Positions 1-8,675 of a stretch of DNA of 64,000 bases are shown here, one piece after another. The notes under the pieces are model-generated. The model had not been told where the DNA came from. It was given only the letters and a program-made list of their open reading frames with translations, and did no database searches. Position 1 is the first letter of the stretch. Every line of letters begins with the position of its first letter. The translations under genes and the position numbers were made by a program. The stretch is from Borrelia turicatae 91E135 (GTDB taxonomy: Bacteria > Spirochaetota > Spirochaetia > Borreliales > Borreliaceae), in the NCBI RefSeq assembly GCF_000012085.2, contig NC_008710.1, positions 744,001-808,000 of the forward strand, written 5' to 3'.

Positions 1-243
1 GAAGATAAACCTATACATTTTGATTGTGCTATTGATAAGTTGAAGTCTGAGAATGAGCTTTTTAAGAATGAAAGTTTATTGTATGGGGGTGTTGGTAAAT
101 TTTTTGTTATTGATAAGTCTGTTAGAGGAAACAGTTTGGCTTTTAAGATAGTCAGGGAAGTTGATTTTGAAAATTTAGAGAGTTGTCCTAGTTGGCGAAA
201 AAAAATTTTTCAAGATATGAATAAAGGATTTAAATTTTATTAA
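1..243 (+). CDS. C-terminal part of an unrecognised protein (5' end outside window)
   Basis: The frame is open from the first base and ends at a TAA two bases before the coaD ATG, so this is the 3' end of a longer gene. About 80 residues are visible. They begin EDKPIHFDC and include a Cys in ENLESCPSW near the end. The HFDC segment looks like the last half of a small zinc-knuckle motif whose other cysteines would lie upstream, but that is only inference. I do not recognise the protein. The two-base spacing suggests co-transcription, and perhaps translational coupling, with coaD. An internal TTG at 40 is not a credible start, because coding continues to the left edge. Confidence 0.75.
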   Translation, partial: EDKPIHFDCAIDKLKSENELFKNESLLYGGVGKFFVIDKSVRGNSLAFKIVREVDFENLESCPSWRKKIFQDMNKGFKFY

Positions 244-245
244 TT

Positions 246-743
246 ATGAGAGTAGCATTATTTCCTGGGTCATTTGATCCTATTACTTGGGGACATATTG
301 ATTTAGTGAAAAGAGCATCATTAATTTTTGATAAGGTTATTGTTCTTGTTGCTAATAATAGTGCTAAGAGTTATTTGCTTAGTGATATTGAAAGATATGA
401 ACTTACTTTTGAGGTTATTGCATCTTTAGGATGGTCAAGAATTTTTGTAGATAGGTATGATGGAATTATTTTGGATTATGCTTTAAAAAATAATATTGGT
501 TTTATTGTTAGGGGTGTTAGGGCTTTTCATGATTTTGAATTTGAATTTGAAAGATATGTTGTTAATAACAAGCTTAGTCCTTCAATAGACATAGTATTTT
601 TACCAAGTAGTGATAAATATCTGTTTGTAAGGTCAGATCTTGTTAAAGAATTGATAAAGAATAAGAATTTTGATCTCTCAAGTTTTATCCCGGATTTAGT
701 GCAAAAAAAGTTGAAATCTAAATTTATTGACAAATTATCTTAA
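246..743 (+). CDS. coaD: Phosphopantetheine adenylyltransferase
   Basis: CoaD adenylylates 4'-phosphopantetheine to dephospho-CoA, the penultimate step of CoA synthesis, in the cytoplasm. At 165 residues it has the usual family length. The N-terminal nucleotidyltransferase signature [12 protein letters not shown] (residues 8-19) matches the GxFDPxxxGH pattern. [12 protein letters not shown] (about residues 89-100) is the substrate-binding region. The C-terminal motif, usually ISSTxVRE, is present in a looser form around VRSDLVKEL. CoA matters here because Borrelia uses it as a major low-molecular-weight thiol, and CoA-disulfide reductase lies at 27.3-28.6 kb. The end of the gene overlaps a promoter and palindrome described separately. 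Confidence is high. Confidence 0.95.
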   Translation: MRVALFPGSFDPITWGHIDLVKRASLIFDKVIVLVANNSAKSYLLSDIERYELTFEVIASLGWSRIFVDRYDGIILDYALKNNIGFIVRGVRAFHDFEFEFERYVVNNKLSPSIDIVFLPSSDKYLFVRSDLVKELIKNKNFDLSSFIPDLVQKKLKSKFIDKLS

Positions 744-756
744 TAATATATATATT
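727..756 (+). promoter_or_regulatory. Probable promoter for rpmF-acpP-rnc inside the end of coaD
   Basis: A consensus -35 box TTGACA lies at 727-732. An 18-base spacer leads to TATATT at 751-756; a 16-base spacer to TATATA at 749-754 is also possible. The -35 is inside the last coaD codons. The predicted start is near 763, about 30 bases before the rpmF ATG and upstream of its AAGGAG. This is a sigma-70 type assignment by eye. Confidence 0.6.
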
Positions 757-765
757 ATTAAGATA
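736..765. repeat. Perfect 30-bp AT-only palindrome over the rpmF promoter -10
   Basis: Bases 736-750 (TATCTTAATAATATA) are the exact reverse complement of 751-765. The centre falls at the predicted -10 box, and the left arm contains the coaD stop codon. It could be an operator, an intercistronic hairpin, or a weak AT-only terminator without a T tract. No known operator consensus was recognised. Confidence 0.7.
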
Positions 766-794
766 TGTTTGTTTATGTTTAAGGAGACAAAGAG

Positions 795-977
795 ATGGCT
801 GTTCCAAAATTTAAGCCTTCAAAGTCTAGAAGTAGGACGAGGCGCAGTATAAATATGAGGAAAAAAATACCACAATTTCAAGAGTGTTCAAATTGTGGTA
901 ACCTTGCAGTAAGGCACAGAGTATGTGTGAAGTGTGGTTATTATAGAAATAGTCAATATTTAGAATTAGGATTGTAG
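795..977 (+). CDS. rpmF: 50S ribosomal protein L32 (bL32)
   Basis: A 60-residue basic protein of the large ribosomal subunit. It starts [17 protein letters not shown], the typical L32 N-terminus. A CxxC...CxxC zinc ribbon ([17 protein letters not shown], about residues 31-47) retains all four cysteines. AAGGAG at 781-786 lies eight bases before the ATG. The gene is followed at once by acpP and rnc, an arrangement common in bacteria where rpmF leads the fatty-acid/ACP cluster. A palindrome on its promoter may regulate it. Confidence 0.97.
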   Translation: MAVPKFKPSKSRSRTRRSINMRKKIPQFQECSNCGNLAVRHRVCVKCGYYRNSQYLELGL

Positions 978-999
978 TTTGAACGAGGAATGTTTGTTT

Positions 1000-1242
1000 A
1001 TGGATCAAAGTGAGATTTTTAAAAAGGTTAGGTCTATTATATCCGAGCAGCTTGATAAAAAAGAAGATGAAATTACTATGGAATCTAGGTTTGTTGAGGA
1101 TCTCGGTGCAGACAGTCTTGATATTTATGAACTTTTATATTTACTTGAGGAAGCATTTGATGATAAGATTCCAGAAAATGAGGCTAGTGAATTTGAGACC
1201 ATAGGTGATGTTGTTGCCTTTATTGAGAAAAAAAAGGATTAG
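1000..1242 (+). CDS. acpP: Acyl carrier protein
   Basis: An 80-residue acidic carrier protein. The attachment serine for 4'-phosphopantetheine is in GADSLD, with the following helix [13 protein letters not shown]. The start is set at the ATG at 1000, giving [12 protein letters not shown]. An in-frame TTG at 979 would add seven residues absent from ACPs, and GAGG at 985-988 serves the ATG. As established for the genus, Borrelia does not make fatty acids de novo, so ACP probably supplies acyl chains for phospholipid or other uses. It lies between rpmF and rnc and is probably co-transcribed with both. Confidence 0.95.
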   Translation: MDQSEIFKKVRSIISEQLDKKEDEITMESRFVEDLGADSLDIYELLYLLEEAFDDKIPENEASEFETIGDVVAFIEKKKD

Positions 1243-1247
1243 ATATC

Positions 1248-1982
1248 ATGGGTTCTGCTGTTGTAATGAAGTTGGATACAGATCGGAGAAAAAAGTTAAA
1301 TGAGTTCTTACTGGGTTTGCATATTGATTTTAATGATATTGATTTGCTAAATATGTCTTTAAGTCATTCATCATATGCAAATGAATTTGACCAAAAATAT
1401 GCTAATAATGAAAGATTAGAGTTTTTAGGAGATTCTGTTCTTAATCTTATTATTACAGATTATTTATATAGATTTTATCCTGAAAAGAGTGAAGGTGAAC
1501 TTAGTAAGGCCAGATCTTATATTGTTAGTGAAGAATCTCTCTCTAGTATTGCTCGAGAACTTAACCTTGGCAACTATATTTTGCTTGGTAGGGGGGAAGA
1601 GAATAATGATGGACGTAATAAGAAAGGTATTCTTGCAGATGCTATTGAGGCTTTTGTTGGTGCACTTTATCTTGATGGTGGTTTTTTAAAGACTTTGGAT
1701 TTTGTCATAGAGCTTTTTGAAGTTCATATAAGGTTGATGTTTAATCGTGGTGATTTTAAAGACTATAAAAGTCTTTTGCAAGAATATGTTCAAAAAAAAT
1801 ATAAAATTTCTCCCACTTATAAGTTGGCTAAAGAGTTAGGCCCTGATCATAATAAGGTTTTTTGTGTTGAACTTTATGTTAATGATAAATTTATATCTAA
1901 TGGTAAGGGAAAGTCTAAAAAAGAAGCTGAGATGATAGCAGCTGAGATGGCACTTAAGAATATTGCAAATATTGATCTTTAA
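1248..1982 (+). CDS. rnc: Ribonuclease III
   Basis: A dsRNA endonuclease for rRNA and mRNA processing. The 244 residues comprise an RNase III domain with the signature [11 protein letters not shown] (residues 55-65) and a second acidic catalytic segment [13 protein letters not shown] (about 130-142). A C-terminal dsRNA-binding domain (about 170-240) includes [14 protein letters not shown] and [18 protein letters not shown]. The start could be ATG 1248 or ATG 1266; the N-terminus is not conserved, so the longer form is given. It lies five bases after acpP. Its last 29 bases overlap the 3' end of the opposing CCA-enzyme gene, so the two mRNAs would be complementary there, itself a possible RNase III substrate. 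Confidence 0.95.
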   Translation: MGSAVVMKLDTDRRKKLNEFLLGLHIDFNDIDLLNMSLSHSSYANEFDQKYANNERLEFLGDSVLNLIITDYLYRFYPEKSEGELSKARSYIVSEESLSSIARELNLGNYILLGRGEENNDGRNKKGILADAIEAFVGALYLDGGFLKTLDFVIELFEVHIRLMFNRGDFKDYKSLLQEYVQKKYKISPTYKLAKELGPDHNKVFCVELYVNDKFISNGKGKSKKEAEMIAAEMALKNIANIDL

Positions 1983-3177
1983 TTTTTTTGATTAGAATCT
2001 CTTTTTTGTTTAATTTGGGATTAGTTAGTACTTCTCTTAATAGGTAGTCAAGGATTTTTCCAATATTTTTGTTTTCTGTTAATTTAAGGTTTTTGATATC
2101 GTTGCCATTTATTTTTAGTTCTTTTAAGGATAAGGGATCTTTAAGTAGTTTTTTTCTTCTTATTTTATTTATTATAAATTTAAGTTTATGATCTTTTCCT
2201 TTAAGAGCTTTATATATGTCGAGTATTTCCTTATAGTTTTCTCTGGTAGCTTTGCTTAACAAGATTCTTATATCATGTAATTTTTTAATTCTTAGCGTGT
2301 TGATTTCATTAATAACGGTTTTATATAATAGTATTAATTTAATGTCTTTATTTGAAAATCGAAGTGATTTTAAATTTTCTATTAAACATGATATATCTTT
2401 TTTTATTGTAAAAATAACCATTGCTTTTAGATAAAATTTGTTTTTGTTTAAAAGAGTAATTTTATTTTTTAATTTTTTGTTTATTTCTATGTTGAAAAAG
2501 TACTTGAAGAAATTTATTTTTTGTAGATAATTGATTCCTTTTATTGGGTTTTTTCCTTCTAGAAGTTTAATAAATTCATTGTTTATTCTTTCTTTTGATA
2601 GAAATAGGATGTTTGTTTTTTTATATTTCATGGAAATTAATGTATTTTTATCGATTGTGAAATCAAGTGTGGATGCAAATCTTGCAGCTCTGAGTATTCT
2701 AAGAGCATCTTCTTCAAATCTTTTGTTTGGGTCCCCTATACATCTTATTATTTTTTTGTTAAGGTCTTGTTTTCCCTTATAGCAATCTATTATTTCATAG
2801 TTAAGTATATTCATTGCGATTGAGTTTATTGTAAAATCTCTTCTTTGAAGATCTTCATTTAAGTTTTTTGTAAATTTTATGTTTTTAGGGGCTCTTTTGT
2901 TTTCATAGTCTATGTCTATTCTATAAGTTGTGACTTCAAAAATTTTTTTATTAAAAATTATGCTTATTGTACCATGCTTTATTCCTGTTTTCACGTTGTT
3001 TGGAAATAGTTGCATTATTTCTTCTGGAGTTGCATTTGTTGTGAAGTCAAAATCATAAGGTATCTTTTTAAGAAGTAAATCCCTTAAAGCACCTCCTACT
3101 AGGAAGAATTCATAATTATGCTTATTAAAGATTTTACTAATTTTTATTATGTCTTTAGTATTGATGCCTAGATTCAT
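1954..3177 (-). CDS. cca: CCA tRNA nucleotidyltransferase / poly(A) polymerase family
   Basis: A class II nucleotidyltransferase that adds or repairs the 3' CCA of tRNAs. It has 407 residues. Near the N-terminus are the motifs [10 protein letters not shown] and DFDFTTNA (metal-binding aspartates), then [12 protein letters not shown] and the [17 protein letters not shown] segment that follows the head domain. The C-terminus is Lys/Ile-rich. The family includes poly(A) polymerases that cannot be separated by eye, and older annotations use pcnB. The CCA role is favoured because none of the four tRNAs in this window encodes CCA. It converges on rnc with a 29-base overlap. Confidence 0.9.
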   Translation of the reverse strand: MNLGINTKDIIKISKIFNKHNYEFFLVGGALRDLLLKKIPYDFDFTTNATPEEIMQLFPNNVKTGIKHGTISIIFNKKIFEVTTYRIDIDYENKRAPKNIKFTKNLNEDLQRRDFTINSIAMNILNYEIIDCYKGKQDLNKKIIRCIGDPNKRFEEDALRILRAARFASTLDFTIDKNTLISMKYKKTNILFLSKERINNEFIKLLEGKNPIKGINYLQKINFFKYFFNIEINKKLKNKITLLNKNKFYLKAMVIFTIKKDISCLIENLKSLRFSNKDIKLILLYKTVINEINTLRIKKLHDIRILLSKATRENYKEILDIYKALKGKDHKLKFIINKIRRKKLLKDPLSLKELKINGNDIKNLKLTENKNIGKILDYLLREVLTNPKLNKKEILIKKIKDQYLQYS

Positions 3178-3302
3178 ATAGAAATATATTATAGTTGAAA
3201 TATTATTTTTTCTAAGGTTAAAATATAATTTTAGTTTATTCTTAAAATATCATAAAATAATATTTGTTTGATGTATATTTAAACATTTATAAATGGGGTT
3301 TT

Positions 3303-5069
3303 ATGAACAAGAGTAATGTTAGTATATATGATTCTATTGATAAGCTTTCAAAGGATTCAAGGGCTAAATTGATAAGAGAGATTAAAAAGAATCTAAGCCT
3401 AAATTCTTCAGTATTGTCTGAAAATAATTCTAATTACTTATATTCAAATTTTGCCATGCAAATTGATGATTTTTTGTCCAAAAAATTCATGGAAGAGTCA
3501 TTTTGGGTAAGAATATGGGTATATATCTTAAAGTTTTTTCAAAAAGATAAGACTAAAGAGGATATTTATAAAATGCATCTTCTAAAAAGATTAGAAGATC
3601 ATGTTAATAATATGTATAAAAATCCTGTCATAGATTTTAAAAAAGGATATCTACGTATAGGGTTTGTAGAAATGTTTTTTGAACTTTATTGCCATTTAGT
3701 TAAGCTTAAAGGGTATTTTAAGATGTTAGAAAAAGGGAATATTGTTGAACAAGCAATGTTTGAAGTTATTCACAGTAAAATTCCTAATTCTCAGTGTGAG
3801 ATAGAAGATTTTTTGGAACCTGAGGAGTATGAACAATTCTTAAAAAAAGATAAAACACAAGATGAATTAGAAGAGATTATTAAAATAAGAATTGGTAATT
3901 ATATTGCTTCAATTCCTTTACAAATTTATTCAGTTGTAGAGGATATGTTTGAATTTTTTTATGTTCTAAATGGTATTGCATTTTTTCCTTATAGATCTTT
4001 TTTTTCTTTTTTTAATGTTGAGCCTTTAGACGATATGGGTAATTTTGATGTTTCCGATCTTGATAGGACAGTTAGTACCAGTTTTGAGAGTGTGAGTAAG
4101 TATTTTAAATGTTTCTTTGAGATTTTGCATACATTAAAAGATATTGAAATAAATGAAGAGGTTCTGAAAATTATTGTTAAAAATTATTTTTTAATAATAA
4201 AGTCAAATGAGAATAATATTTTAAGTGAAGAGAGTCTTTTAGGAATTGATTCTATGTTTAAAGACATTTTGTGTATTATGACAGAAATCATTAGCTTGTC
4301 AAAAACTTTGCCTTATTTAGATGTTTTTAAAATTTATTATGAAAATCCCGTTTTAAAGCCTAAAAATTATGTTCCTTGTTTTGATGTAAAAGGTTTTTAT
4401 GAAAATATTTTATTTTTAAATGTTACTGAGCAGCTTGTTAAAAACTATGCTAAGTCTTTAGCAATACTTGTGAATAGAGATCTTAAAAAGTTAATTGAAA
4501 ATTATAGTGTTATTATTAATTTAGATAGCATGATTTTTAAGGGAATGGAGCTTGAATATTCAAATTTTAAAAAACTTTACTTTCTCAATGAATTCTTTAA
4601 ATATATTTATGACATAAAGATAATAGAAATATTAAGAACCGTAAATAATGTGGTACTTGTCAATAATACCGACTTAAGAAGTTTGTATATTAAGCTTGAG
4701 AGAAATATAAGTGTGCTGAGAAAAAAAGTTTATGATTTGTATTTTGAGCTTAATTATAAAAATGAGGAGTATGAACGATATAACAAAAATTATGATAGTG
4801 ATGATTCTTATAAGGAGAAAATTTTGGAATGGTGTTTGAGTGAGGTTGAGACCGTTAAAGGTTTGGTTTTTGAGTTTATGGGTTGTTTTATTGATCTTAA
4901 GGAGAAGTACATTGCTCTTTTAGACAATAATAATGCTTTTATACAAAGTACTCTTAATATTTCTCATAAATTGTCTACGGAAGATAATACGAAGATTAGT
5001 TTAGGTTATGTTATTGCTAATGTGTTGTTTATAATTAAACAATCTCTTTTTATACTTGAAAATTTATAG
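3303..5069 (+). CDS. Spirochaete-specific hypothetical protein, 588 aa
   Basis: I do not recognise a domain with certainty; it may belong to a large spirochaete-only family (possibly DUF5312), which a profile search would settle. The start is the ATG at 3303, preceded by GGGG at 3294-3297. The in-frame TTG at 3264 adds an unsupported 13 residues. There is no signal peptide. Most of the protein is predicted helical and rich in Leu, Phe, Lys and Asn. A hydrophobic aromatic patch (FWVRIWVYILKFF, about residues 62-75) and FFYVLNGIAFFPYRSFFSFF near residue 220 could associate with membrane. It is followed six bases later by a small membrane protein, suggesting a two-gene unit. Confidence 0.85.
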   Translation: MNKSNVSIYDSIDKLSKDSRAKLIREIKKNLSLNSSVLSENNSNYLYSNFAMQIDDFLSKKFMEESFWVRIWVYILKFFQKDKTKEDIYKMHLLKRLEDHVNNMYKNPVIDFKKGYLRIGFVEMFFELYCHLVKLKGYFKMLEKGNIVEQAMFEVIHSKIPNSQCEIEDFLEPEEYEQFLKKDKTQDELEEIIKIRIGNYIASIPLQIYSVVEDMFEFFYVLNGIAFFPYRSFFSFFNVEPLDDMGNFDVSDLDRTVSTSFESVSKYFKCFFEILHTLKDIEINEEVLKIIVKNYFLIIKSNENNILSEESLLGIDSMFKDILCIMTEIISLSKTLPYLDVFKIYYENPVLKPKNYVPCFDVKGFYENILFLNVTEQLVKNYAKSLAILVNRDLKKLIENYSVIINLDSMIFKGMELEYSNFKKLYFLNEFFKYIYDIKIIEILRTVNNVVLVNNTDLRSLYIKLERNISVLRKKVYDLYFELNYKNEEYERYNKNYDSDDSYKEKILEWCLSEVETVKGLVFEFMGCFIDLKEKYIALLDNNNAFIQSTLNISHKLSTEDNTKISLGYVIANVLFIIKQSLFILENL

Positions 5070-5075
5070 GTTGTT

Positions 5076-5396
5076 ATGAAAAACTCTAATTCAAACGATT
5101 TAAGGTTATTTTCAATTTTGATTAGAGTTTTAGTAATAATTTTATTTTTTAATTCTGTACTTAGTTTGTTTATGTTTTTAGCAGGTGCTTATAATGTTTT
5201 TAAGTATTCTTTTCAAAAATTTTCACTTGAATTTGCGATTGTATTAAGTACTATTTCTTTTGGACTTGAAGCTATGAGATTAATTTTTTATTTGTTTAGA
5301 AGAAAGAGGATTAAACATTATATCATTTTGGTTTTTAGTTTTATTATTTGTTTTTGTGCTTTTTTTGTAAAAATTTTTCTTTTTCTTGAAATATAA
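5076..5396 (+). CDS. Small membrane protein, unknown function
   Basis: A 106-residue hydrophobic protein with about three membrane segments: residues 12-38, 46-72 and 80-105. The basic turn FRRKRIKHY at about 74-82 fits the positive-inside rule for a cytoplasmic loop. It starts six bases after the 588-aa gene and is probably translated from the same message. No motif was recognised. The stop is 69 bases before tRNA-Thr, which has its own promoter. Confidence 0.8.
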   Translation: MKNSNSNDLRLFSILIRVLVIILFFNSVLSLFMFLAGAYNVFKYSFQKFSLEFAIVLSTISFGLEAMRLIFYLFRRKRIKHYIILVFSFIICFCAFFVKIFLFLEI

Positions 5397-5418
5397 TTTG
5401 TTTGTTTTAATCTTACTC

Positions 5419-5447
5419 TTGACTAATATATTTTATTTTTATAAACT
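5419..5447 (+). promoter_or_regulatory. Promoter of the tRNA-Thr/tRNA-Tyr unit
   Basis: TTGACT at 5419-5424 is followed after 17 bases by TAAACT at 5442-5447. TATAAA at 5440-5445 with a 15-base spacer is an alternative -10. Transcription would begin about 5453, leaving a short 5' leader before tRNA-Thr at 5466 for RNase P to remove. Confidence 0.55.
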
Positions 5448-5465
5448 AACCATTAGCTTTATTAT

Positions 5466-5539
5466 GCCGACTTAGCTCAGCTGGCTAGAGCAGCGGTCTT
5501 GTAAACCGCAGGTCGTCGGTTCGAGTCCGACAGTCGGCT
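5466..5539 (+). tRNA. tRNA-Thr (TGT anticodon)
   Basis: The 74-base cloverleaf has acceptor arms GCCGACT (5466-5472) and AGTCGGC (5532-5538). The anticodon loop CTTGTAA gives TGT, reading ACA/ACG. The T loop is TTCGAGT. Discriminator T is at 5539. CCA is not encoded, so the CCA enzyme in this window is required. Confidence 0.97.
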
Positions 5540-5543
5540 TTTA

Positions 5544-5625
5544 GGGGCGGTACCGAAGTGGTTAACCGGGGCAGACTGTAAATCTGTTGGCATTGCCTAC
5601 GTGGGTTCGAATCCCACCCTCCCCA
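5544..5625 (+). tRNA. tRNA-Tyr (GTA anticodon)
   Basis: An 82-base class II tRNA with a long variable arm. The anticodon loop CTGTAAA gives GTA. Acceptor arms GGGGCGG and CCTCCCC pair except for one C-T mismatch at the fifth pair. The T stem-loop GTGGGTTCGAATCCCAC is perfect, and discriminator A is at 5625. It lies four bases after tRNA-Thr, so both come from one precursor. CCA is not encoded. Confidence 0.96.
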
Positions 5626-5636
5626 ATTTGAAATTG

Positions 5637-5674
5637 AAATTTAACCAGGTATTTTGTGAGGTTTAATTTTTTTT
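5637..5674 (+). terminator. Intrinsic terminator after the tRNA pair
   Basis: Arms AAATTTAACC (5637-5646) and GGTTTAATTT (5660-5669) pair at nine of ten positions with a 13-base loop. A run of eight T (5667-5674) overlaps the 3' arm. This is one of the few textbook terminators in the window. The 184 bases between it and mltG hold a TATAAT at 5733-5738 without a convincing -35. Confidence 0.7.
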
Positions 5675-5858
5675 GTTTGATTATTTGAGATATAGTTTTA
5701 ATGTTGTGTTTTTTAAATATTTTCGCATTTATTATAATAAAATTTTAATTAATATTTGTAAGTTATGTTTTTCAGGGATAATGTGCTTTGTTGTTTCTTA
5801 TTTAATTGAGAGCATGAAGGCGTGATTTTCTTTTTTTAAAAAGAGATTTTAAGTTTTT

Positions 5859-6893
5859 ATGACAATAAAAAAATTTTTCATTTCCCTTTTTGTGTTATTT
5901 GTTATTTTTTCTTTCTTAGCATTTTTTTTGTATTTTTTAAATTCTTCTCCTTTTAAATCTGATTTAATATATGAGTTTGAAGTTCAAAAGGGATGGGGAG
6001 TAAAAAAAATTGCTTGGGAACTTAAGAAAAAAGGGTTGATCAGATCTGACAAATTATTGATAGCTATTTCCTATCTTTTTGGTAGTGATAAAAATTTTAG
6101 GGAAGGCAAATATTTAATCAATGGTCATTGTTCAACTTTTGATGTATATAGAGAATTTTTGAAAGGCAGACCTATACTTCCTATTAATATCACCATCCCG
6201 GAGGGGTATACTGGTAGAAGAATAGCTTTGAAGCTTTCTGAATCAGGCATTATTAGTGATGCGCAAAGTTTTGTTGATTTAATAAATGATGTTAAATTTA
6301 TCAATGACCTTGGACTTAGTTATGATTCTCTTGAAGGGTTTTTATTTCCAGATACTTATAAATTTTATAAGGGTATGGATATGAAGGAAATAATTCGAAT
6401 TTTTGTTGGTAATTTTTTTAGCAAACTTGGTTCTATTGGGATAGAGCATAAATCTTATTCTAGTGGAGAGTTTTATAATAAAGTGATCGTTGCTTCTATT
6501 GTTGAGCGTGAGTATCGAGTTAAGAGTGAAGCGCCAGTAATGGCATCTGTTTTTTATAATAGGATAAAGTCTAATATGGCATTACAATCTTGTGCTACAA
6601 TTGAATATATTATTACCGAAGAGTTAAGAAAAACTCATCCTACAAGAATTTATTTTTCAGATTTAGAGATTACTTCTGCATATAATACCTATATTAATAA
6701 AGGTTATCCCCCAGGTCCAATTTCTAACGCTGGGATTGTATCTTTAAAGGCCGCGTTTTTTCCAGCTAACACAGAGTATTTATTTTTTGTTATAAAAGAT
6801 CCTAAAGTTGGAACTCATAAATTTTCTTCAGCTTATAATGATCATCTCTTAGCTGTTAATAGTTATATTCGTAATTTTATTACTAAGGATTAA
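5859..6893 (+). CDS. mltG: Endolytic murein transglycosylase
   Basis: A YceG/MltG-family protein that cleaves nascent glycan strands and limits their length. Of 344 residues, one N-terminal membrane helix spans about 7-28, placing the rest in the periplasm. A LysM-like stretch is followed by the catalytic domain, with IPEGYTGRRIALKL (about 107-120), LEGFLFPDTYKFYKG (about 160-174) and ASIVEREYRVKSEAPVMASVFYNRI (about 210-234). The glutamate in VERE corresponds to the catalytic residue of the family. The end is typical, with YINKGYPPGPISNAG. It leads the mltG-dnaG-rpoD run, with dnaG six bases downstream. Confidence 0.93.
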   Translation: MTIKKFFISLFVLFVIFSFLAFFLYFLNSSPFKSDLIYEFEVQKGWGVKKIAWELKKKGLIRSDKLLIAISYLFGSDKNFREGKYLINGHCSTFDVYREFLKGRPILPINITIPEGYTGRRIALKLSESGIISDAQSFVDLINDVKFINDLGLSYDSLEGFLFPDTYKFYKGMDMKEIIRIFVGNFFSKLGSIGIEHKSYSSGEFYNKVIVASIVEREYRVKSEAPVMASVFYNRIKSNMALQSCATIEYIITEELRKTHPTRIYFSDLEITSAYNTYINKGYPPGPISNAGIVSLKAAFFPANTEYLFFVIKDPKVGTHKFSSAYNDHLLAVNSYIRNFITKD

Positions 6894-6899
6894 GTAAGT

Positions 6900-8675
6900 A
6901 TGGAGTATGCTAAGGTTATAGATTTAATTAAACAGAGAGTAGATATTGTAGCTTTAATAAGTGAACGTGTTAGATTAGTTAAATCAGGATCATCTTATAA
7001 GGGGCTTTGTCCTTTTCATGCTGAAAGGACCCCTTCTTTTTCTATAACTCCTGCTCAGGGACTTTTTTATTGTTTTGGATGTAGGAAGGGCGGAGATGTT
7101 ATCAAATTTTTGATGGATATTGAAAAACTTGATTATAATGGTGCTGTTAAGTCTTTGTGCAGTAGGATAGGTATTGTATATGATGATATTAAGAAAACCA
7201 CTGTAGTTAAGAATAAAACTCAGGATAAATCAATAATTTCAAAAATATATGATTTAAATGCTAAGTTGATTAAGACTTTTGAATTTTTTTTAAATAATAA
7301 TCAAAAAGTTTTAAATTATATTTTGCAAATGAGAGGGATATCTAAAGATGTTATTGATTTATTTAATATTGGTTATTTGCGATTCGATATTCCAGGTAAG
7401 TTTAATTTTTATAATTTTTTGATTTCAAAAGGATATTCTGATGAAATTTTGAGTAAAAGTGGTTTGTTTTCAAAAAGGAAGGGAATATTTTCAATTTTAT
7501 CTGGAAGATTGATTTTTCCAATCAGAGATTTTAAAGGAAATGTAGTAGGATTTGGAGGTAGATATTTAGGTAGAAATAATGGGCCTAAATATATTAATTT
7601 AAGTGAAACAGAGGTTTTTAAAAAGAGAGAATTGCTTTATGGATTTTATGAAGGCTTTTCTGTAATTAAAGAAAGTAAATCTGTAATCTTAACAGAAGGG
7701 TATATAGATGTTCTTTCCTTTTTTACAGCGGGTGTAAAAATTGCCGTTTCTACACTTGGTACTTCTTTTTCAAGGGAGCATTTTGCTTTAATTAAGAGAT
7801 ATGCAAATAAAATAATCATGTGTTTTGATGATGATGCTGCTGGGCTTTTAGCTACCTTTAAGGCTTATCAGATTTGTTTACCGTTTGATATTGATGTAAG
7901 TGTAATTAGAATGAAGTATGGAGTTGATCCTGCAGATGTTTTAAAGAATAAAGGTGCTTTTGTCTTAAAGGATATGATTAACGATGGCTGTGATGCTTTT
8001 GAGTATCTTTTGGAAAAATATTCAGGTAAATATGATTTAAGTAAAACAACAGATTTAAATAGTATGGTTGGCATGTTTATAAATTTGATAAGTTTGTCAA
8101 GTACTAATACGCAAAGGGATCTTCTTTTAAAAAAGCTTGAGAGTAAGATGGGTATTAAGTTAGAAACCTTAAGAGAAGATTATTATAGTATGAGAGAGAG
8201 GAGTGCAATTGCGAGTTATAAGAGGAATGCATATTCTTATGAGATAAATACCTATGAGAGATATTTATTAGTTGCCTTATTGAAAGACTTTAATTATTTT
8301 ACTATAATAAGGCGTAATATTAGTGATAGTGACTTGTATGATGTTGATGTAAAAAAAATTTTTATGTGCTTTGAATACCTATTTGAGAATAATGAAAGTT
8401 TTTCATTGCTTAATTTAAAAGAATTGCTAAAAGATAATAAGTATAGCGTTAGCGAAGTTTTTTTTGAGAATATGCTACGAGTAGAGTTTGAAGTGGATGA
8501 TGAGATGGTTAAACAAATTTTGTTTGCAATTAAAAAAAGGAAAGTGGAGAATCGAATTTTAGTATTTAAAGATATGAGCAAGGATAATGTTTCAATAGAT
8601 GCTAAGGCCCAAATAAGGGAATTGATGTTTTTAAATATGCAGAGAGAAAACCTGAGGATATATTTGAATGAATAG
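6900..8675 (+). CDS. dnaG: DNA primase
   Basis: It synthesises RNA primers at the replication fork. The 591-residue protein begins with a CHC2 zinc finger (CPFH at about 38-41, then CFGC at about 60-63, within [13 protein letters not shown]). The TOPRIM catalytic core follows, with [13 protein letters not shown] (glutamate, about 264) and [12 protein letters not shown] (acidic triad, about 310). The C-terminal helicase-interaction region is divergent and Lys-rich, as usual. The last eight bases overlap the start of rpoD. The dnaG-rpoD pairing recalls the macromolecular synthesis operon, though rpsU is absent here. Confidence 0.96.
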   Translation: MEYAKVIDLIKQRVDIVALISERVRLVKSGSSYKGLCPFHAERTPSFSITPAQGLFYCFGCRKGGDVIKFLMDIEKLDYNGAVKSLCSRIGIVYDDIKKTTVVKNKTQDKSIISKIYDLNAKLIKTFEFFLNNNQKVLNYILQMRGISKDVIDLFNIGYLRFDIPGKFNFYNFLISKGYSDEILSKSGLFSKRKGIFSILSGRLIFPIRDFKGNVVGFGGRYLGRNNGPKYINLSETEVFKKRELLYGFYEGFSVIKESKSVILTEGYIDVLSFFTAGVKIAVSTLGTSFSREHFALIKRYANKIIMCFDDDAAGLLATFKAYQICLPFDIDVSVIRMKYGVDPADVLKNKGAFVLKDMINDGCDAFEYLLEKYSGKYDLSKTTDLNSMVGMFINLISLSSTNTQRDLLLKKLESKMGIKLETLREDYYSMRERSAIASYKRNAYSYEINTYERYLLVALLKDFNYFTIIRRNISDSDLYDVDVKKIFMCFEYLFENNESFSLLNLKELLKDNKYSVSEVFFENMLRVEFEVDDEMVKQILFAIKKRKVENRILVFKDMSKDNVSIDAKAQIRELMFLNMQRENLRIYLNE

